A stretch of DNA of 64,000 nt, taken from positions 218,012 to 282,011 of the forward strand of contig JANPYM010000009.1 of NCBI GenBank assembly GCA_025890175.1, in the 5' to 3' direction. Position 1 is the stretch's first letter; each line of letters opens with the position of its first letter. This DNA comes from Ciborinia camelliae. Lineage: Eukaryota; Ascomycota; Leotiomycetes; Helotiales; Sclerotiniaceae. Under the pieces are notes generated by a model, which was not told the DNA's origin, searched no databases, and saw only the letters and a program-made list of their open reading frames with translations. Shown piece after piece: positions 25,501 through 40,099 of this stretch. Both the position numbers and the translations under genes were made by a program.

Positions 25501-28500
25501 AATCAATTATATCGCATTAACAAATATCGATAAAATACATACATTATCCTTTGCATCAAAAACAATTCTACTATCCATCCCAAAATAAAATAATCATCTA
25601 TTTATTCTTTGAAATATTAATAATTGTCCCTATATCATAAAAAATATTATTAAATTTTTGAAAAAAATTAATCAGGTTTTTTATCTAACAAAAAATATTA
25701 GTATTATAAATAACGATACCACTCTCAAATTCGATTTTTTGGTCAATGTTTAATATAAAATCAGAAAGTTTAATATTTTACTTAAATAAAATAAGTTTAA
25801 CAAAAACATTTAAATTCCATACAATTTTCTTATAAAATATATTAAATAAAATAAATACTTTATTATTTATTATATAAACTTTATTAAACCATTAACTATA
25901 AAATATTATAATAAAGCGATTAAAATTATTTTAGATTATAATTTTTCAAATATAAAAATCAAAAACATATAAAAATAAAAATAAAGATTATTATTATTTA
26001 AAATCGAAAAATATATTATAATTTTTATTTTATATAAATTAAATAATTAAATAAAAAATATTATATATAAATATAAATATTATAATAACGATAAATACAA
26101 AATAAAATTATTAAAATGTTTTTTTGATATAAATATTTATTAGGATATTGATTTAATAGATCCTAATTTGAAATAATTTTTTGAAATAATTAACCTAATA
26201 TTGTTTTAAAACCAAAATATTTATACTAATAAATAAATTAATTTTAAATTTTTCTATAAAATAAAACTTGTAAATGATTTTGATTTATTTAGATTTTTTA
26301 GTTTTAATATTTGTTTTGAAAATATATAAATCAAAAACAATATATTAATTAATTGTATAACAATTATTAGTTATACTTTATATTATAAATAATTTCATTA
26401 TTATACAAATTTTTTGTTTTAATAATTTTTGCAAAAAAAATTTAAAATTGATAAATAAAAAAATATAATTAAAATTTCAATAAATAAAAATTGTTTTATT
26501 AATATTTATAAATTATATATAAACTTTTATATAAAAAAAATTTTGATAATTAAATTCGATATTAATTTTAATAATTAAAATGTTAAACTAAACAATTAAA
26601 AAAATTTTCTTAATAATTATAATATATATAAAAAATGGTGGCGAAAGAAAATTAAAAATATTTTTTCTAATTTTAAAAAAATAATTGTTTTATTTGAAAT
26701 AATAAAAAAAACTATTGTTAATTATAAACGTAATTATGTATATTTTGTAGATATAGCGGATTAAAGTTTTAAATAATATAAAATTGTTAATATAATAATC
26801 AAATTTATAATTTTCAATTTTATTATTATTTTAAATAATATTATTAATTTATTAATAATATTTATTTTATTCTTAATCTTCTTTAATTAATTTATCCGTT
26901 TTGTTATTTTCGATATATATACAACCATTATCGAAACCTCTTTAAATCGTTACTTTATTTGAATCGAAAAAAGACTAACCCATTTATTTGGAAAATAATC
27001 AATTAAAATTGTGTTTCATAGAAAAACTTTGAAATTATTATTATTAAAAAGTTTATAAGCGAATATACGAATTGTTTATAAATATATTTTTTTTATTTGG
27101 ATTTATAATAAGCAATATATATTATATAAATAACATTAATAATACTATAAAAAAATTAATAGGTTAAAAAAAATTCGAACAAGGTCCAGATCGAAAAGTA
27201 TAAGAAATCTTGAATTTGTAAAATATTAATAATTTATTTTGAAATTAAAAAAAAAAGTATTCCTCTGAAAAATAAACAAATAAAATATTAATATATTAAA
27301 CTTTTACATTATTTTGTATTTATTTTATATTATTTATAATTTGTTTTATACAAAAGTTTGAAAATATCAAGTTTTATAAAAAATATATATCAAATCAATT
27401 GTCCTAATATTATTACAAAAATAATATAAATAATTTAATAATATTTTTTTTTATTAATTTTAAAATATTAAAATATAATAAAGAATTTATATATTACCAA
27501 ATTTTTAAAAAAATATATTACACATCCATAATCTAAATACCCTTAATATTGATCTACAATATACTAAAATATTCAAAAGATTTATATTACCATCAATAAT
27601 CCTAAACAAAATATTTAATATTATAAAATTTATTAAACACCTCAATAATAAATAATTTAAAACATTTTTAAAAACAAATTTAAAAACTTTTCGATATTTC
27701 ATCTATAATACAATCAAAATATATATTAATTAATAATTTGTTATTTTATCAAATAAATATTTTACTAAAAAAAAAATTGTTAATAATATTACAAACGTTT
27801 ATTTATTTATTAAAATTAAATAATATAATAATTTATTAACAAAAGATATATATATTATAAAAAATTATTTTACTATTATATTTAAAGGTTTTTTTTTTAA
27901 CTAATTTAAAAAAATATTTAAATAAAAATAATTTAATTTAAAAAATTTAACTTTTTGTTTATTTATATTAAAATTCGTAACCTAAAAAAGGATTACAAAT
28001 TATATAAAATTGTTATTAAATAAAATAATTTACATTGGTATTATTGTTTTTGAAAAAAATATAATAAATTTGTTAAAGTTTGAAAAGAAAAAATTTAGTT
28101 TTTTATATATTAAAATTCAATTTTCTATTATAATACAAAAAGTTTTTTTTTGTTTATTAACCTAATCAATATTGTAAATAAAAATAGTTATATTTAAAAT
28201 AAAATAAAAATCGAAAAACCTTTAAAGTTTAATATAAAAATTGTCAATAATAAACTACTATACACAAATTTAATTCCGATTATAAAATAACAAAAACTAA
28301 TACGCAAATTAAATATACAAAAAAAAAATATTGAAAATATCGAATAAAGATTTTATATTAAAAATAAAAATATAAAAAAACAATAAATTTATATATTTAA
28401 AATATAAAAAAAAGATAACTTATTTTTTTTATCTTATACAAATTTTGATTCAAAACGTTTTATATATTTTTATAAAATAAATAAAAATATCAAAAATTTT

Positions 28501-28590
28501 TTTAAATAAATCTTTTTTTAATATAAAAGAAATAAAAAGCTTACTTCTTTTTAATTTATCCTAAATCTTTATACAGAATTTGCTATTATA

Positions 28591-28791
28591 TATTACAATA
28601 TTAAAACATTAAAATTGAAATATAATATTTTATTAAAAAGCCCTTACACCTATAAAAAGCGAAGCCCTTTATATATATAAAATAGATAGTATAGCCGTAT
28701 AGCTGTACAATCTAACGAGGAGAGGTGCCTAATATCTCAGGCGTAGCCTGAGATCTCAGGCACTCTTCTAAATCTACCGTAGCAAATATTT
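28591..28791. repeat. Right LTR of the nested element (lightly mutated)
   Basis: This copy keeps GC-rich text that the left copy lost, including a perfect hairpin CTCAGGC-GTA-GCCTGAG at 28,736-28,752 and a TATA-like run near 28,670. It is the better template for finding relatives. Confidence 0.88.
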
Positions 28792-30604
28792 ATAATTATT
28801 ATATTAGCCTTATATTCCAAATCCTAAATTATTATATATTTATATAAAAAAATTATAATTTGTTTTATATTTTTATTAATTTTGTATCAAAAATTATTAA
28901 TTATAATTTTTTTAATAAATTTAAATTTAGCAAAAAATTATTAGAATTTTTTTTAAAACTAAACAAATAATTATTTGTTTTAAAATAATTTGCAATATTC
29001 AATCTAAATTATTTTAATTTTATTATTATTCTTATAAATTTATATAAAAACTTTGAATATCTTTTTTATTAATATAAAAAGATTTGAATTATTAATTTTA
29101 AATTAAAATACAAAATAAACAACAATTTTATTATTAATTTATAATAATATATATATTATATAATTAATTAATATATAAAAATTATTTATATTTAATTTTT
29201 AAATTATTCGAAATTATTAAAATTTGTATTAAAAAATTTGCTATTTATCTTTATTAATTTTAAACTCGATTGGGTTAAAAAAAATTTATATTAATTAATA
29301 AAAATAAAAACTAATTATAATTGTAACAATTATTTTTTTTATATTTTTTTTAAATTATTAAATAATAATAATAAAACTAATAATTTTTTATTAATATATT
29401 TTTTAAATAATAATAAATTTATTAATCTTTATATTAAAATTAAAAATTTATATATTTTAATTAAAAATAATTAAAGCCCTATCCTTTACAATATTATCAA
29501 AATTAATAATAAAATTATTAATAACTTTGAACTTTTTTTTTAATTTAAAGATTAATATTTTTTGATTATTATAAAATGAAATAAATTTATTATAAATTAT
29601 TATAACATTATTATATTCATAAAATATATTATTTATTTAAACAAACGTAAAAACCAATTATTTTAAACTAAAATTTTTTAATTTTTTAATCTTTTTAAAT
29701 TTTTTTAATTAAAAAATAATATTGGATTTGTTTTTTTTTTAAAAAAAATTACATTAAATATAAACTTTATTATCGTTAATAATATTATTGAATAATAAAA
29801 AAACTATAATAAAACTAAAGCTATATTTGGATACAATATTTTTTATCAACAAATTATAATTATTTTATATCAAAAAAAAAATTTTTAATAATTAAAAAAA
29901 ATATATTTAATTAATTATTATCTTATTAAAAAAATATATTATTTAAAAAAATAGTTTAATTTTAAAATAATTATAAACAAAAATAAATAAAAAAATTATT
30001 TTATTATTAATAAAACAAATTCTCCGTTTTGATTTAAAAATAAATATAAAATTTGTTACAATTTATTCGAAAATAAATATAAATAAATGTTTAGTTAATA
30101 ATATACAAATATAATTAATATTTTAATAAATACCCCGTTATATAAAATCTATCACAATTTGTTTGAAAATAAATATAAATAAATATTTGGCCAATAATTG
30201 TATATTTTGGTAAATACTTTATAATATAAAATTTATTATTATTTAGTAATTTAAATAATTTGTTTATATTAAAATTTTAATTCGTAAAGTTATTATTATT
30301 ATAAATTGTTGCAAATCTGTATTTTATAAAAGTTTTATTATAACATTTTAAAACTGTTTCGTTTTTTAATATATTATAAAAATTTTATTATAATATTTTT
30401 AAATTGTTTTATATAATTATAAAATCGATATTATTATAATTTATTGCAAATCCATACTTTTTTAATTAAAAAGTTAAATATTTATAAATATTTAAATAAT
30501 TATCAAAAAACATTTTTAAAAATATAAATTTTGAAATACAAAATTGTTTTGTAAACTTTTTATATCTTCTACAAAAATATAAAATAAAATAAATATAATT
30601 CTTA

Positions 30605-30791
30605 TATCATATATATCATATAAAATCATAAAAATAAAATCGTAAATATACAATCTAATAAAAAAACTATATTAAAAAAAAAAGATTCTTTTGAAAAAAA
30701 TATTATCTAATATAAACGTTGATTATATAACCATAATGGTCATATGATCAATCACGTGACTGTCATACTAGGCAGGGGCCTTGGCGTGACA
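30605..30791 (-). repeat. Right LTR (5' LTR) of the outer element
   Basis: The last 70 bases (from about 30,722) are unmutated and GC-containing, with CACGTGA and an end ...GGCGTGACA. The first 100 bases are heavily RIP-mutated. On the minus strand it holds a TATA-like word GGTTATATAATC that could be the element promoter. Confidence 0.92.
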
Positions 30792-32111
30792 GGAATCGGG
30801 AGAACTAGAGACGAAATATTTAGAGGATGGGATGGGATAAGATTAATGGAATATGATTGATGGGATTTCTATCCCAGACTTGGAAGTTCGAGTTCGGGAG
30901 TTTGGAATTTTATAGTTTTATAGTTTATAAGTTTATAAGTTTATGTGCCGATTAGAATGAGGGGTAATTTATCTATCTAGTACTTAGTAGGTAGGTTGTT
31001 GGGTTGTTGGGTAGTATTGGATGTGAGGGGTGATGGATGGTGGATGATGGATGGTGGATAAGGGATATGGATGAGGGATGAGGGGTGATGGATGTAATTC
31101 ATATCATATCCCACTACTGCTTGTATGGATGCCATGATGGTATATACCTACCTATGTAATATGTATCAATGTATACCTACCTATATACAGAGATTTGGGA
31201 TGAAGAAAGAGGAAGAGACTCAAGAGAGAGAGCAAGAGAAAGTGTGATTTATATTGCCTAAAACAGATAAAAGATCCCGAGGTAGGCAAGGCAAGGCAAG
31301 GTAAGGTAAGGTGGGGTAAAGGGGAAGGGATCCGGATTCCGAGAGTCGAGATGTTTAATGCCGATGTGCTCCGATTGTATGGTTGGTAGGTATCTATGTA
31401 CCGTAGCTTAGCCTAGATATGTACTTCTGGGAATTGCTTGGGAACTTTCGTTAGATATGATGTGATGTGATGTGATGTGATATGGATAATGAATGGATGA
31501 ATGGATGGATGGACGAGAGAGAAATGCTCCGAATGAGTTAACCCCTCCTCCTCAATCTCATTGAGATAGGTAGGTAGATAGGTATTAGGTTGCAAAATCA
31601 TGGACCAGGCTTTGTAATACCCCAATAGGCAATTCTTTTGTATGTACGAGTAGAGTATGTAGGTACGTAGTATGTAATTAATTTCTTGCGTCTAGATGCG
31701 TATCCAAAGCTGTACATTCATTTGTAATAACAAGATTATCTAGATAGACAGAAAGATCCGAAAGAAGTCCGATCCAGCTTATCTAACCCATCACTCAACA
31801 ATAAAGTGGTCAACTCCCGCGCTCGCTTGGCTTCATCCCTGGATCCCTTTCCATTACAATTACAATTACCCCTCATTTGTCACTGACAGCTGGAGCTACT
31901 TTTACTTTCTTCCATTCTTCTTCTTGAGAACCTTCACCACTTCACATATCTTACCTTACCTTACTTATTATCATACATATTTGTTTGTACACCTTGAGAG
32001 CTTTTGCGAACGAAATATACCTTGATAGCTCGTTTTTATTGTCCGAACCACGAATTATATTACTTGTTTTACTTTACTTTACGTTTACAGAGAGAAGTGA
32101 AGTTAGGGAAT
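30792..32111. other. Intergenic DNA upstream of the formaldehyde dehydrogenase gene
   Basis: Normal base composition returns abruptly at the end of the LTR. GGAT, GATGTGATGT and GGTA repeats are present; no gene is seen. The last 250 bases are pyrimidine-rich (CTTACCTTACCTTACTT) and probably contain the promoter and leader of the next gene. Confidence 0.6.
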
Positions 32112-34232
<2,121 letters not shown>

Positions 34233-37200
34233 CTGTCTGGATTGGGATTAGGATTAGTAAAGGAAAAGGCGAGATTGTGAGGAGATGGATGAGATGTGAT
34301 GAGATGAGATGGGTGGGAAGGGATGGGTGGGAAGGGAACTTGAATGATTGGAATGTATTATGAATAGCTGAATACCAAGTCGTGATGATATATATTGTGG
34401 ATTTGAATTTGATTGGATCGGTACTGTCTGTCTTTATGGGGATTTGGATGTGGATGTGGATTTGGATTTGCATATATACATACAAGCACTTAAAGAATGG
34501 TTCGGGGTTGGGGATTGGAGGTTCGGGGATGGGGTTTGGGGGTGGGAGATCTTTGGGATCAAAGTATTAAGTTGGTAAGATGGTTGTAGGATTGTTGTAA
34601 TAGGTCGAAGTAGGAAGTAGAGGGAGGACTTATTGATTTTTTGGATTTATGGTTTGAGGTTGGAGGTTTGGGTTGAGGTTAAGGTTGGAAATCTGGTGGT
34701 GAAGGTTGGAAATCTGATGGTTGGAGGTGTTGGGCGAAGTTGTTGGTATTGGGATTGGGATTGGTATTAGCTGAGAGTATTAGCAAGTAGCTAGTAGCCA
34801 TCTCTGATATACCGATAACACTTTCCTTTCCCAGTGTCCCCTCCCCTTTATGCTCGCGAGGTTGTGGGGTGAAGGTGTGGGGTGAAGGTAAGGTAAGGTA
34901 AGGTTAGGTGAGGTTAGGTAAAATGGTATTCATATGTAGGTAGGTATATATATATATCACTCTCTGATTTCGATCTGGATCTGGATCTGGATTCTGATGT
35001 TGATCCCGATTCTTCCTTACTTTCTTTTATTACCTATATATATTAGATTATAAATAGTAGATGTTTACATCTCTAAACTTAATAACCTAATAACTATTAG
35101 CCTAGTAACCTAGTAATTATCAAGCTAGGTAGGTATTCTAGCTGCTCTAGCTGCCCTCAATCACAAAATCAAAATCAAAAGATGAGAGATTATAAAGGGA
35201 GTTAACTATAAATCACCTAGTCATGAATCAAGGAGGAACTCCAGCCCAAATTTCGGTCTAACACCAGCAGCATGTCTATCGACTTCATCGGCTTCATCTT
35301 GTCTTGCCTATAGGCTTCATCTTTCGCTAGCCGAGTTTATCCTAGATTCCTCTTGGAATAATACTCCGATTTTTGTATGGAAGTTTGGGCGTATTTTTGA
35401 AAGAAAGTTGAGAATTGAAGAATGTCTTTTATTGATTTTCTTTTGGTTTTTGGGTTTTTGGATTTTTGGATTTGGAAAATCGAAAATCGAAAATCGAAAA
35501 TTAGAAAGGTGAGAGTGAGTTGAAGTGAGTTATCAATTTCCGCTTTTTAGGAGAAACATTATTAAATCATTCTTCTCTCATATCTTTCCCATCCATTTAG
35601 CAATCGTGTTCTTCCCGAGAGAGAGAGAACACCGTCGCAATTGTCATGGCCTGGACCTCGAACCTTTCGAAGGCACACTCGGGGATCATTTTGAAGGGTA
35701 TCATCCTGAAGGCTATCATAAATGCAATCCTGCCAGTGCTCATCATACCATATTGCAAATTGGGAAATCTCTCCTCTCATCTTATTCATTCTCCATCATC
35801 TCATCATCCATCACGATTGGGATTGGTATTATAATTATATTATCAACAACCCTTTTCGAAGAGATACACACACTCCTTGTAACACAATTTGCAAAAGCGT
35901 GCATCGATGCAAAATCCCTTTTCTAGCTACATCCTCACCCTCACTTTCGCACCACACCACATCTCCAAGTGGAAAATCGCATTATGAGCTTCTACATCCA
36001 TGGTCTCGGTTCTTGTTCTTTCTTCACATGCTGATCCTGTCGCTTTCGACCGACTGTCCACGAAGTTCATTTCGTGCGTCATGTCGTCGCGATGCAGACC
36101 GAGGTGCCGAGAGACGGACGGTTCATGCTAGGATGATTTGATTTGATAGAGTGGTGCTGAGAAATTAGATGATATGGATGCTGCTGCATACTCTGGTTGG
36201 GAATCTTAGATCAACGCAACGTGCGTTTTGAATGATTTACGGAGGCGAAGAGGGGTTTGGGGTTTGGGGCTTGGGGCTTGTTGTTTTTATCTAGTGGATG
36301 GAGTAATGAGGATGGATCTAAGGATCGAGTGAAAGAAGAAGAGAAGAAGAAATTAATGCTAGAGGGGAGGAGAGGTTGGAGGAGTTAGTTATATAAGCGA
36401 GAGAAAGGAAGGAAAAGAATATTTTGTTAATGGAGAAATGGAGTATCCGAGATCATGTATGGGAGGTGGAAAGGAGAGAAAATGAATCAGGTGATATTGG
36501 GGAAGTGCTTTTATCAATAAATGGATGGATGGCACGCGATATCTTTTCGGAAATCACATCACATCATATCGCCCAATTAATCAATTAATGGCAAGACCGT
36601 CCGTTATCGTCATATCCATGGATGGTATCTTTCCTTCACTCGTGAGGCTATGAGATGTGATTCACCGCGGTCGTTGGTAGTGGTGGAGTGGAGTGGAGTG
36701 GGAATAGATAGATGTGTGATTTCAATGATTTCACATCTATGTTCTTTTCATTCATCGGCGAGTATTTCGTGCGAAGTACAAATCATATACATCATACATC
36801 GGAGAAAGAACGTCCGGTATTCGTATTCCGGAATCAGAGACGGTGAGGTAGGTGATTTGATTATATATCAAATATAAAATATGAAATATGAAATTAATCA
36901 TATACATATATACCTTAGATTGGGTACATTTTTCGAGATGCGCTTCGCGCTTCGTGTTTCGGTTCTCGTTTCGGTCTTTGTCTTTGCATCTACTTCATCA
37001 TCCACTTCATCGTCGTCGGTCCAGATGCCTCCTTGCCTTGAACCTCATCAATGAGGGAGGTATACTTTCGGAATTGAATTGATGGGTCCTTACAGTAGAC
37101 GTCTGGATTGTCGTTAGATGATGATTGAGATGATGATTGAGATGATGAGATAAGATGATGGATGGATGTTGTTTTGGAAATTCGTATTTATTGATTGGTA

Positions 37201-38168
37201 TGTATGTTTATTTATTTAGGTGGTAGTTTAGGTGCTGGTTTATTAGTATTTATGATTATGATGATATTAATTGAGAAAGGGCATTGGATTTGGTATGGCA
37301 AGGGGATGGGGATTGGGATGTGAATGTGCATGTAAGGTATCCTTGTGGATGGAAGGGGATGTGGATGGATGGATCTTGACTTCTTGATTTGACTTGACAT
37401 GATTTGTTATTGATGGGGATGGAGATGGAGATGAAGATGGAGATGAAGATGGAATTATTTATGTGGATGGGGATGGATGGGATTGTGGATGAAGATGGAT
37501 ATGGATATGGAATTACCTGTGTAGGTTGGAAGGTTGAAGTTGGAAGGTTATGTTGTTTTTTGCTTTTGGGGTGTGAATATGAATATGGATGAATAGGTAT
37601 ATATAAATCATCTTGATTCATCTCATCTAATGGTGTGGTATGGTATATATTTCTTGAAGTTTATTTTTGGTGGTTGTTCTTTTTTTTTGGTTTTGGATGA
37701 GATTGTATGTGTGTATGTGTTAATCATTAGAGTGTTGCGAATAGCATGGAATGGAATGGAATTGAATTGAATGGGTAGATATTTGGTTGGATTGGAATGG
37801 ATATTTGGTTGGAATTTGGGATTGGGATTGGGAATTAGGAATGGTTTGGTCAATGGTGATGCTGGGGTGGATATGACATGCACTTGAAAGAATGATTTGG
37901 AGTTTACGGTTGAGGGTTTAAGGTTTGAGGGTTGTGAAATGATCTATTAATTTGTATTATAATAGATCTTTTCGAAAAACAACGATTCCTTCAACTTCAG
38001 CTTTAACTTCATAATTCAATATCCAATATCCAACATCCAACATCCAACATTTCAAATCCTATAATATGTAGTGACATCGGTATCGGTAGCTCTTAGAATA
38101 CTAGCGAGTAGCAATCTCTGATATACCGCAAAGTCCCCATTCATACTCGGTTGTCAGGCAAAGTTGCC
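34233..38168. other. Intergenic DNA with repeats and a family relic
   Basis: GGAT/GATG repeats, microsatellite-like GGATTT and AAGATGGAGATG runs and no gene I can defend. A 62-codon plus frame at 35,646 (MAWTSNLSKAHSG...) has an amphipathic stretch but no splice or family support. A relic related to the 3' flank of the CaaX genes is near 34.8 kb, and a 17-base word TACAGTAGACGTCTGGA at 37,091-37,107 recurs at 43,571-43,587. Confidence 0.5.
34775..34870 (-). pseudogene. Relic of the 3' flank of a CaaX-family gene
   Basis: On the minus strand, words such as GGTATATCAGAGAT followed by GGCTACTAGC and ending in AATACTCT match the 3' flank of the first CaaX gene (about 38,086-38,150) in the same order. 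No protein-coding part is recognisable upstream; repeats have replaced it. Confidence 0.45.
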
Positions 38169-38842
38169 TACATCATCGCACAGCAACCTTTGGACTGGAT
38201 GTCAAATACAGTTTGTTAGTATGTATATACTTGTTACTTATGATTATAGATGTGCAGCGTGCTACTTACCTCTCGGCGTTGTGCATCCCTGGTGCGGGAA
38301 TATTGCCCTTCATGAAGACGTTGTCGTCGTCTTTGATCGCGACTATAATTAAATGTTGGATTTTCAAGTTGTCGAACTGCACGTACTCTAGGAGAAAGTT
38401 GTGGATTTGAATATGTCCCCGAATCGCGGGATCCTCGATCTCGACGTTTTTTCTGTGTGGCTCCCCATCTTTGACCTGAAAGTCTATCTGCTCCACGGGG
38501 TCTTGGTTCTTCATCTTCTTCATCTTCTTCATCTTCTTCATCTTCTTCAATTTCTTCAATTTCTTCATCTTGACTAATATTTCTTTGATGTCGAAGATGA
38601 GATCGTGGAAGTGAAGATTGTGAAGATTGTGAAGATTGTCTTCGATGTCCAAGATGAGATCGTGGAAGTGAAGATTGTGAAGATTGTGAAGATTGTCTTT
38701 GATGTCCACGTCCTTGATCTCCACTACCATGTGCTCGAACTGGTCCCATTTTTATCCCAGGTTCTCCAATAGCCCATGTTTCATCGTTGTCATCTATCCC
38801 AAGGATTACAGGTGTTTCTGGTCTTGAGGCCCTTCTGAACAT
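38169..38842 (-). CDS. Charged, repeat-containing protein with predicted lipid-anchored CCAMM tail
   Basis: Exon 1 (38842-38270, 191 codons) and exon 2 (38195-38169, 8 codons and TAG) are separated by a 74-nt phase-0 intron with GTAAGT, a CTAAC branch site and CCAG. The 199-residue product starts MFRRASRPETP, contains two tandem 19-residue copies with QSSQSSQSSLPRSHL (about residues 50-87), a run of about 20 Glu/Asp with Ile (about 93-112) and an Arg-rich C-terminal half, so it is probably disordered. Splicing creates the end SKGCCAMM. CAMM is a CaaX box with Met last, which normally means farnesylation, and the Cys before it could be palmitoylated as in Ras proteins. Without splicing the protein would instead end VSSTLHIYNHK. 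No known domain. The two genes upstream have the same design. Confidence 0.75.
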
Positions 38843-39541
38843 GTTTGATGGATGTTTGATGGATGAATTTGGAAATTTGGGAAGACGGTGAAGTCAGTGT
38901 GCTGTTCTTGGAGTGAGAGGTATTCGAAATCAGATGCGTAAATAGATGGATGGGTATTGCTCAACGTGGGAAGTTGAAGTTAAAGGTAAGAAAGAGGTTT
39001 GGAGTTTCTGGGTGTGGATGGATGGGGTATAAGGGAAACATTATTTTTCCTCCATGTGAGCTATCAAAATCGGTGACTCGAGTCGAGTTTGTTGGGTCGT
39101 TGGGTTGTTGGATCGTTGGGTCCGACTATAGGATAGAATGGAATAGAATAGAATAGAGAAATGAATGAGTATTCGGAATGACTGTTTGAGGAAGAGTCAT
39201 GTCTTTTAATGACGTAGCGTGGAGGAAATGGGATTTCCTTTTTGGGGGGGGAAGGGGAGTGTGGGGGGGGGGAAGAAATGAGAAGGAATGAATGATTTGG
39301 GGATTGGGGATTGGGAGTTTATGAAATGGTCTATTTGTAGGTATTATATTACAGATCGTTCGGAAAAGCAAAGATTATTAAGTATGCAGCGAGATGCTAT
39401 CCAATATCCATCCATATGTAGGCCCAAAACACTAGATAAGTAGAAAGTATCTAACACCTCGCAAAAGTCCTCCCTCGTAGAAATGCAATGAATGCAGCAT
39501 TACCCCCCCTCTATCCTTCCTAAGTAGCCGAGCTCAGTTGC

Positions 39542-39944
39542 CTACATCATCAAACAACATAATCCGCTCCCCTTCTAGCGCAAAAGATTAATCCATCAAT
39601 TTCTTTTGTTTAAAGTGATGGGAGTTATGGATGGAGTATGGAGGATATCTTACCCCGTCATTCTTCTTCTTCTTCAACTTCACATGCCCTGATGTGGGAA
39701 TGGAAAATGTTTCCGGGCGTTCGGTATCATCATTCTCCTCCTCCTCCTTCTTCTGTGTCTTCTGTGTCTTATCTCCTCCTTTCCTTTTCGTGGCCTTTCT
39801 CTTGCGTGAATGTTTTTTTCTTTTCCCTTGCGAGGTTGTAGACTTCTTCACATGCGGCGCTGGATCTTTGAGCTTCTTTGGTTGTTTTTCTTTCTTGGAG
39901 GTGGAAGTGGGATGTTGGTGTGATTTTTTTCGTGATGGTGGCAT
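39542..39944 (-). CDS. Lys-rich small protein with predicted lipid-anchored CCLMM tail
   Basis: Exon 1 (39944-39654, 97 codons) and exon 2 (39574-39542, 10 codons and TAG) are joined across a 79-nt phase-0 intron (GTAAGA...GCTAG). The 107-residue product starts MPPSRKKSHQHP, is packed with Lys/Arg clusters (KRKKHSRKRKATKRKGG), has an acidic KEEEENDD patch, and ends KGSGLCCLMM. CLMM is a CaaX box expected to be farnesylated, with an extra Cys before it. Exon 2 and the bases after its stop (TGATGATGTAGGCAAC) match those of the neighbour at 38.2 kb, although the bodies of the proteins do not resemble each other. A polybasic protein with a prenyl tail would be expected to bind acidic inner membranes; that is inference. 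Reading through the intron gives a soluble end, HHFKQKKLMD. Confidence 0.75.
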
Positions 39945-40099
39945 GGTTGATGGTTGGTTGATGGATGATGAATGTTTGATGAATGTGGATGTGGATGGGA
40001 TGTTTGATGGACAGTTGATGAATGGATGTGAATGTAGATGGAGATGTAACTCTAAACTTCTTCGATGTAGAAGGCTGGTTTGAAAAAATGATGACTGTT

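Larger units (their letters stand above)
22306..28791. mobile_element. Second LTR retrotransposon nested in the first
   Basis: Two direct repeats of about 201 bp, 6285 bp apart, lie inside the outer element. Both repeats contain the complementary words TGCTA near the start and TAGCA near the end, and the differences are again C/T and G/A. Total length is about 6.5 kb. The family is uncertain. On the plus strand around 23,680-23,790 a reading such as RWNINRLKCIVWSMIASLI resembles the gag (UBN2-like) domain of copia elements, which would place gag just inside the left LTR, but I could not find a convincing reverse transcriptase on either strand. Confidence 0.85.
17885..30791 (-). mobile_element. 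Outer Ty3/gypsy retrotransposon, RIP-mutated, split by a second element
   Basis: An island of almost pure A/T about 12.9 kb long is bounded by two direct repeats of about 188 bp. Differences between the repeats are almost all C/T or G/A, and their deduced original ends are TGTCA...TGACA, the normal form of LTR termini. On the minus strand next to the left LTR is a polypurine tract, and at about 20.4-20.8 kb a RIP-mutated Ty3/gypsy reverse transcriptase can be read. The element therefore runs on the minus strand, with its 5' LTR at 30,791-30,605. Removing the nested element (about 6.49 kb) leaves about 6.4 kb, a normal full length for this superfamily. All frames are destroyed by stops. Confidence 0.92.

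Noticed and set aside
24585..27702. 60-70-codon frames inside the A/T island
   Set aside because: They are Ile/Asn/Lys/Phe runs expected by chance in RIP-mutated DNA, and the two LTR elements already explain the region.
17885..30791. Reading the A/T island as a centromere or mitochondrial insertion
   Set aside because: The paired LTRs and the gypsy reverse transcriptase explain it completely; no mitochondrial gene was seen.
35646..35834. 62-codon frame MAWTSNLSKAHSG
   Set aside because: The first half is amphipathic and looks tempting, but the second half is low complexity and there is no family, splice or promoter support.
37204..37621. Minus frames rich in His/Pro/Ser/Ile
   Set aside because: Produced by GGATGGGGATG and AAGATGGAGATG repeats.
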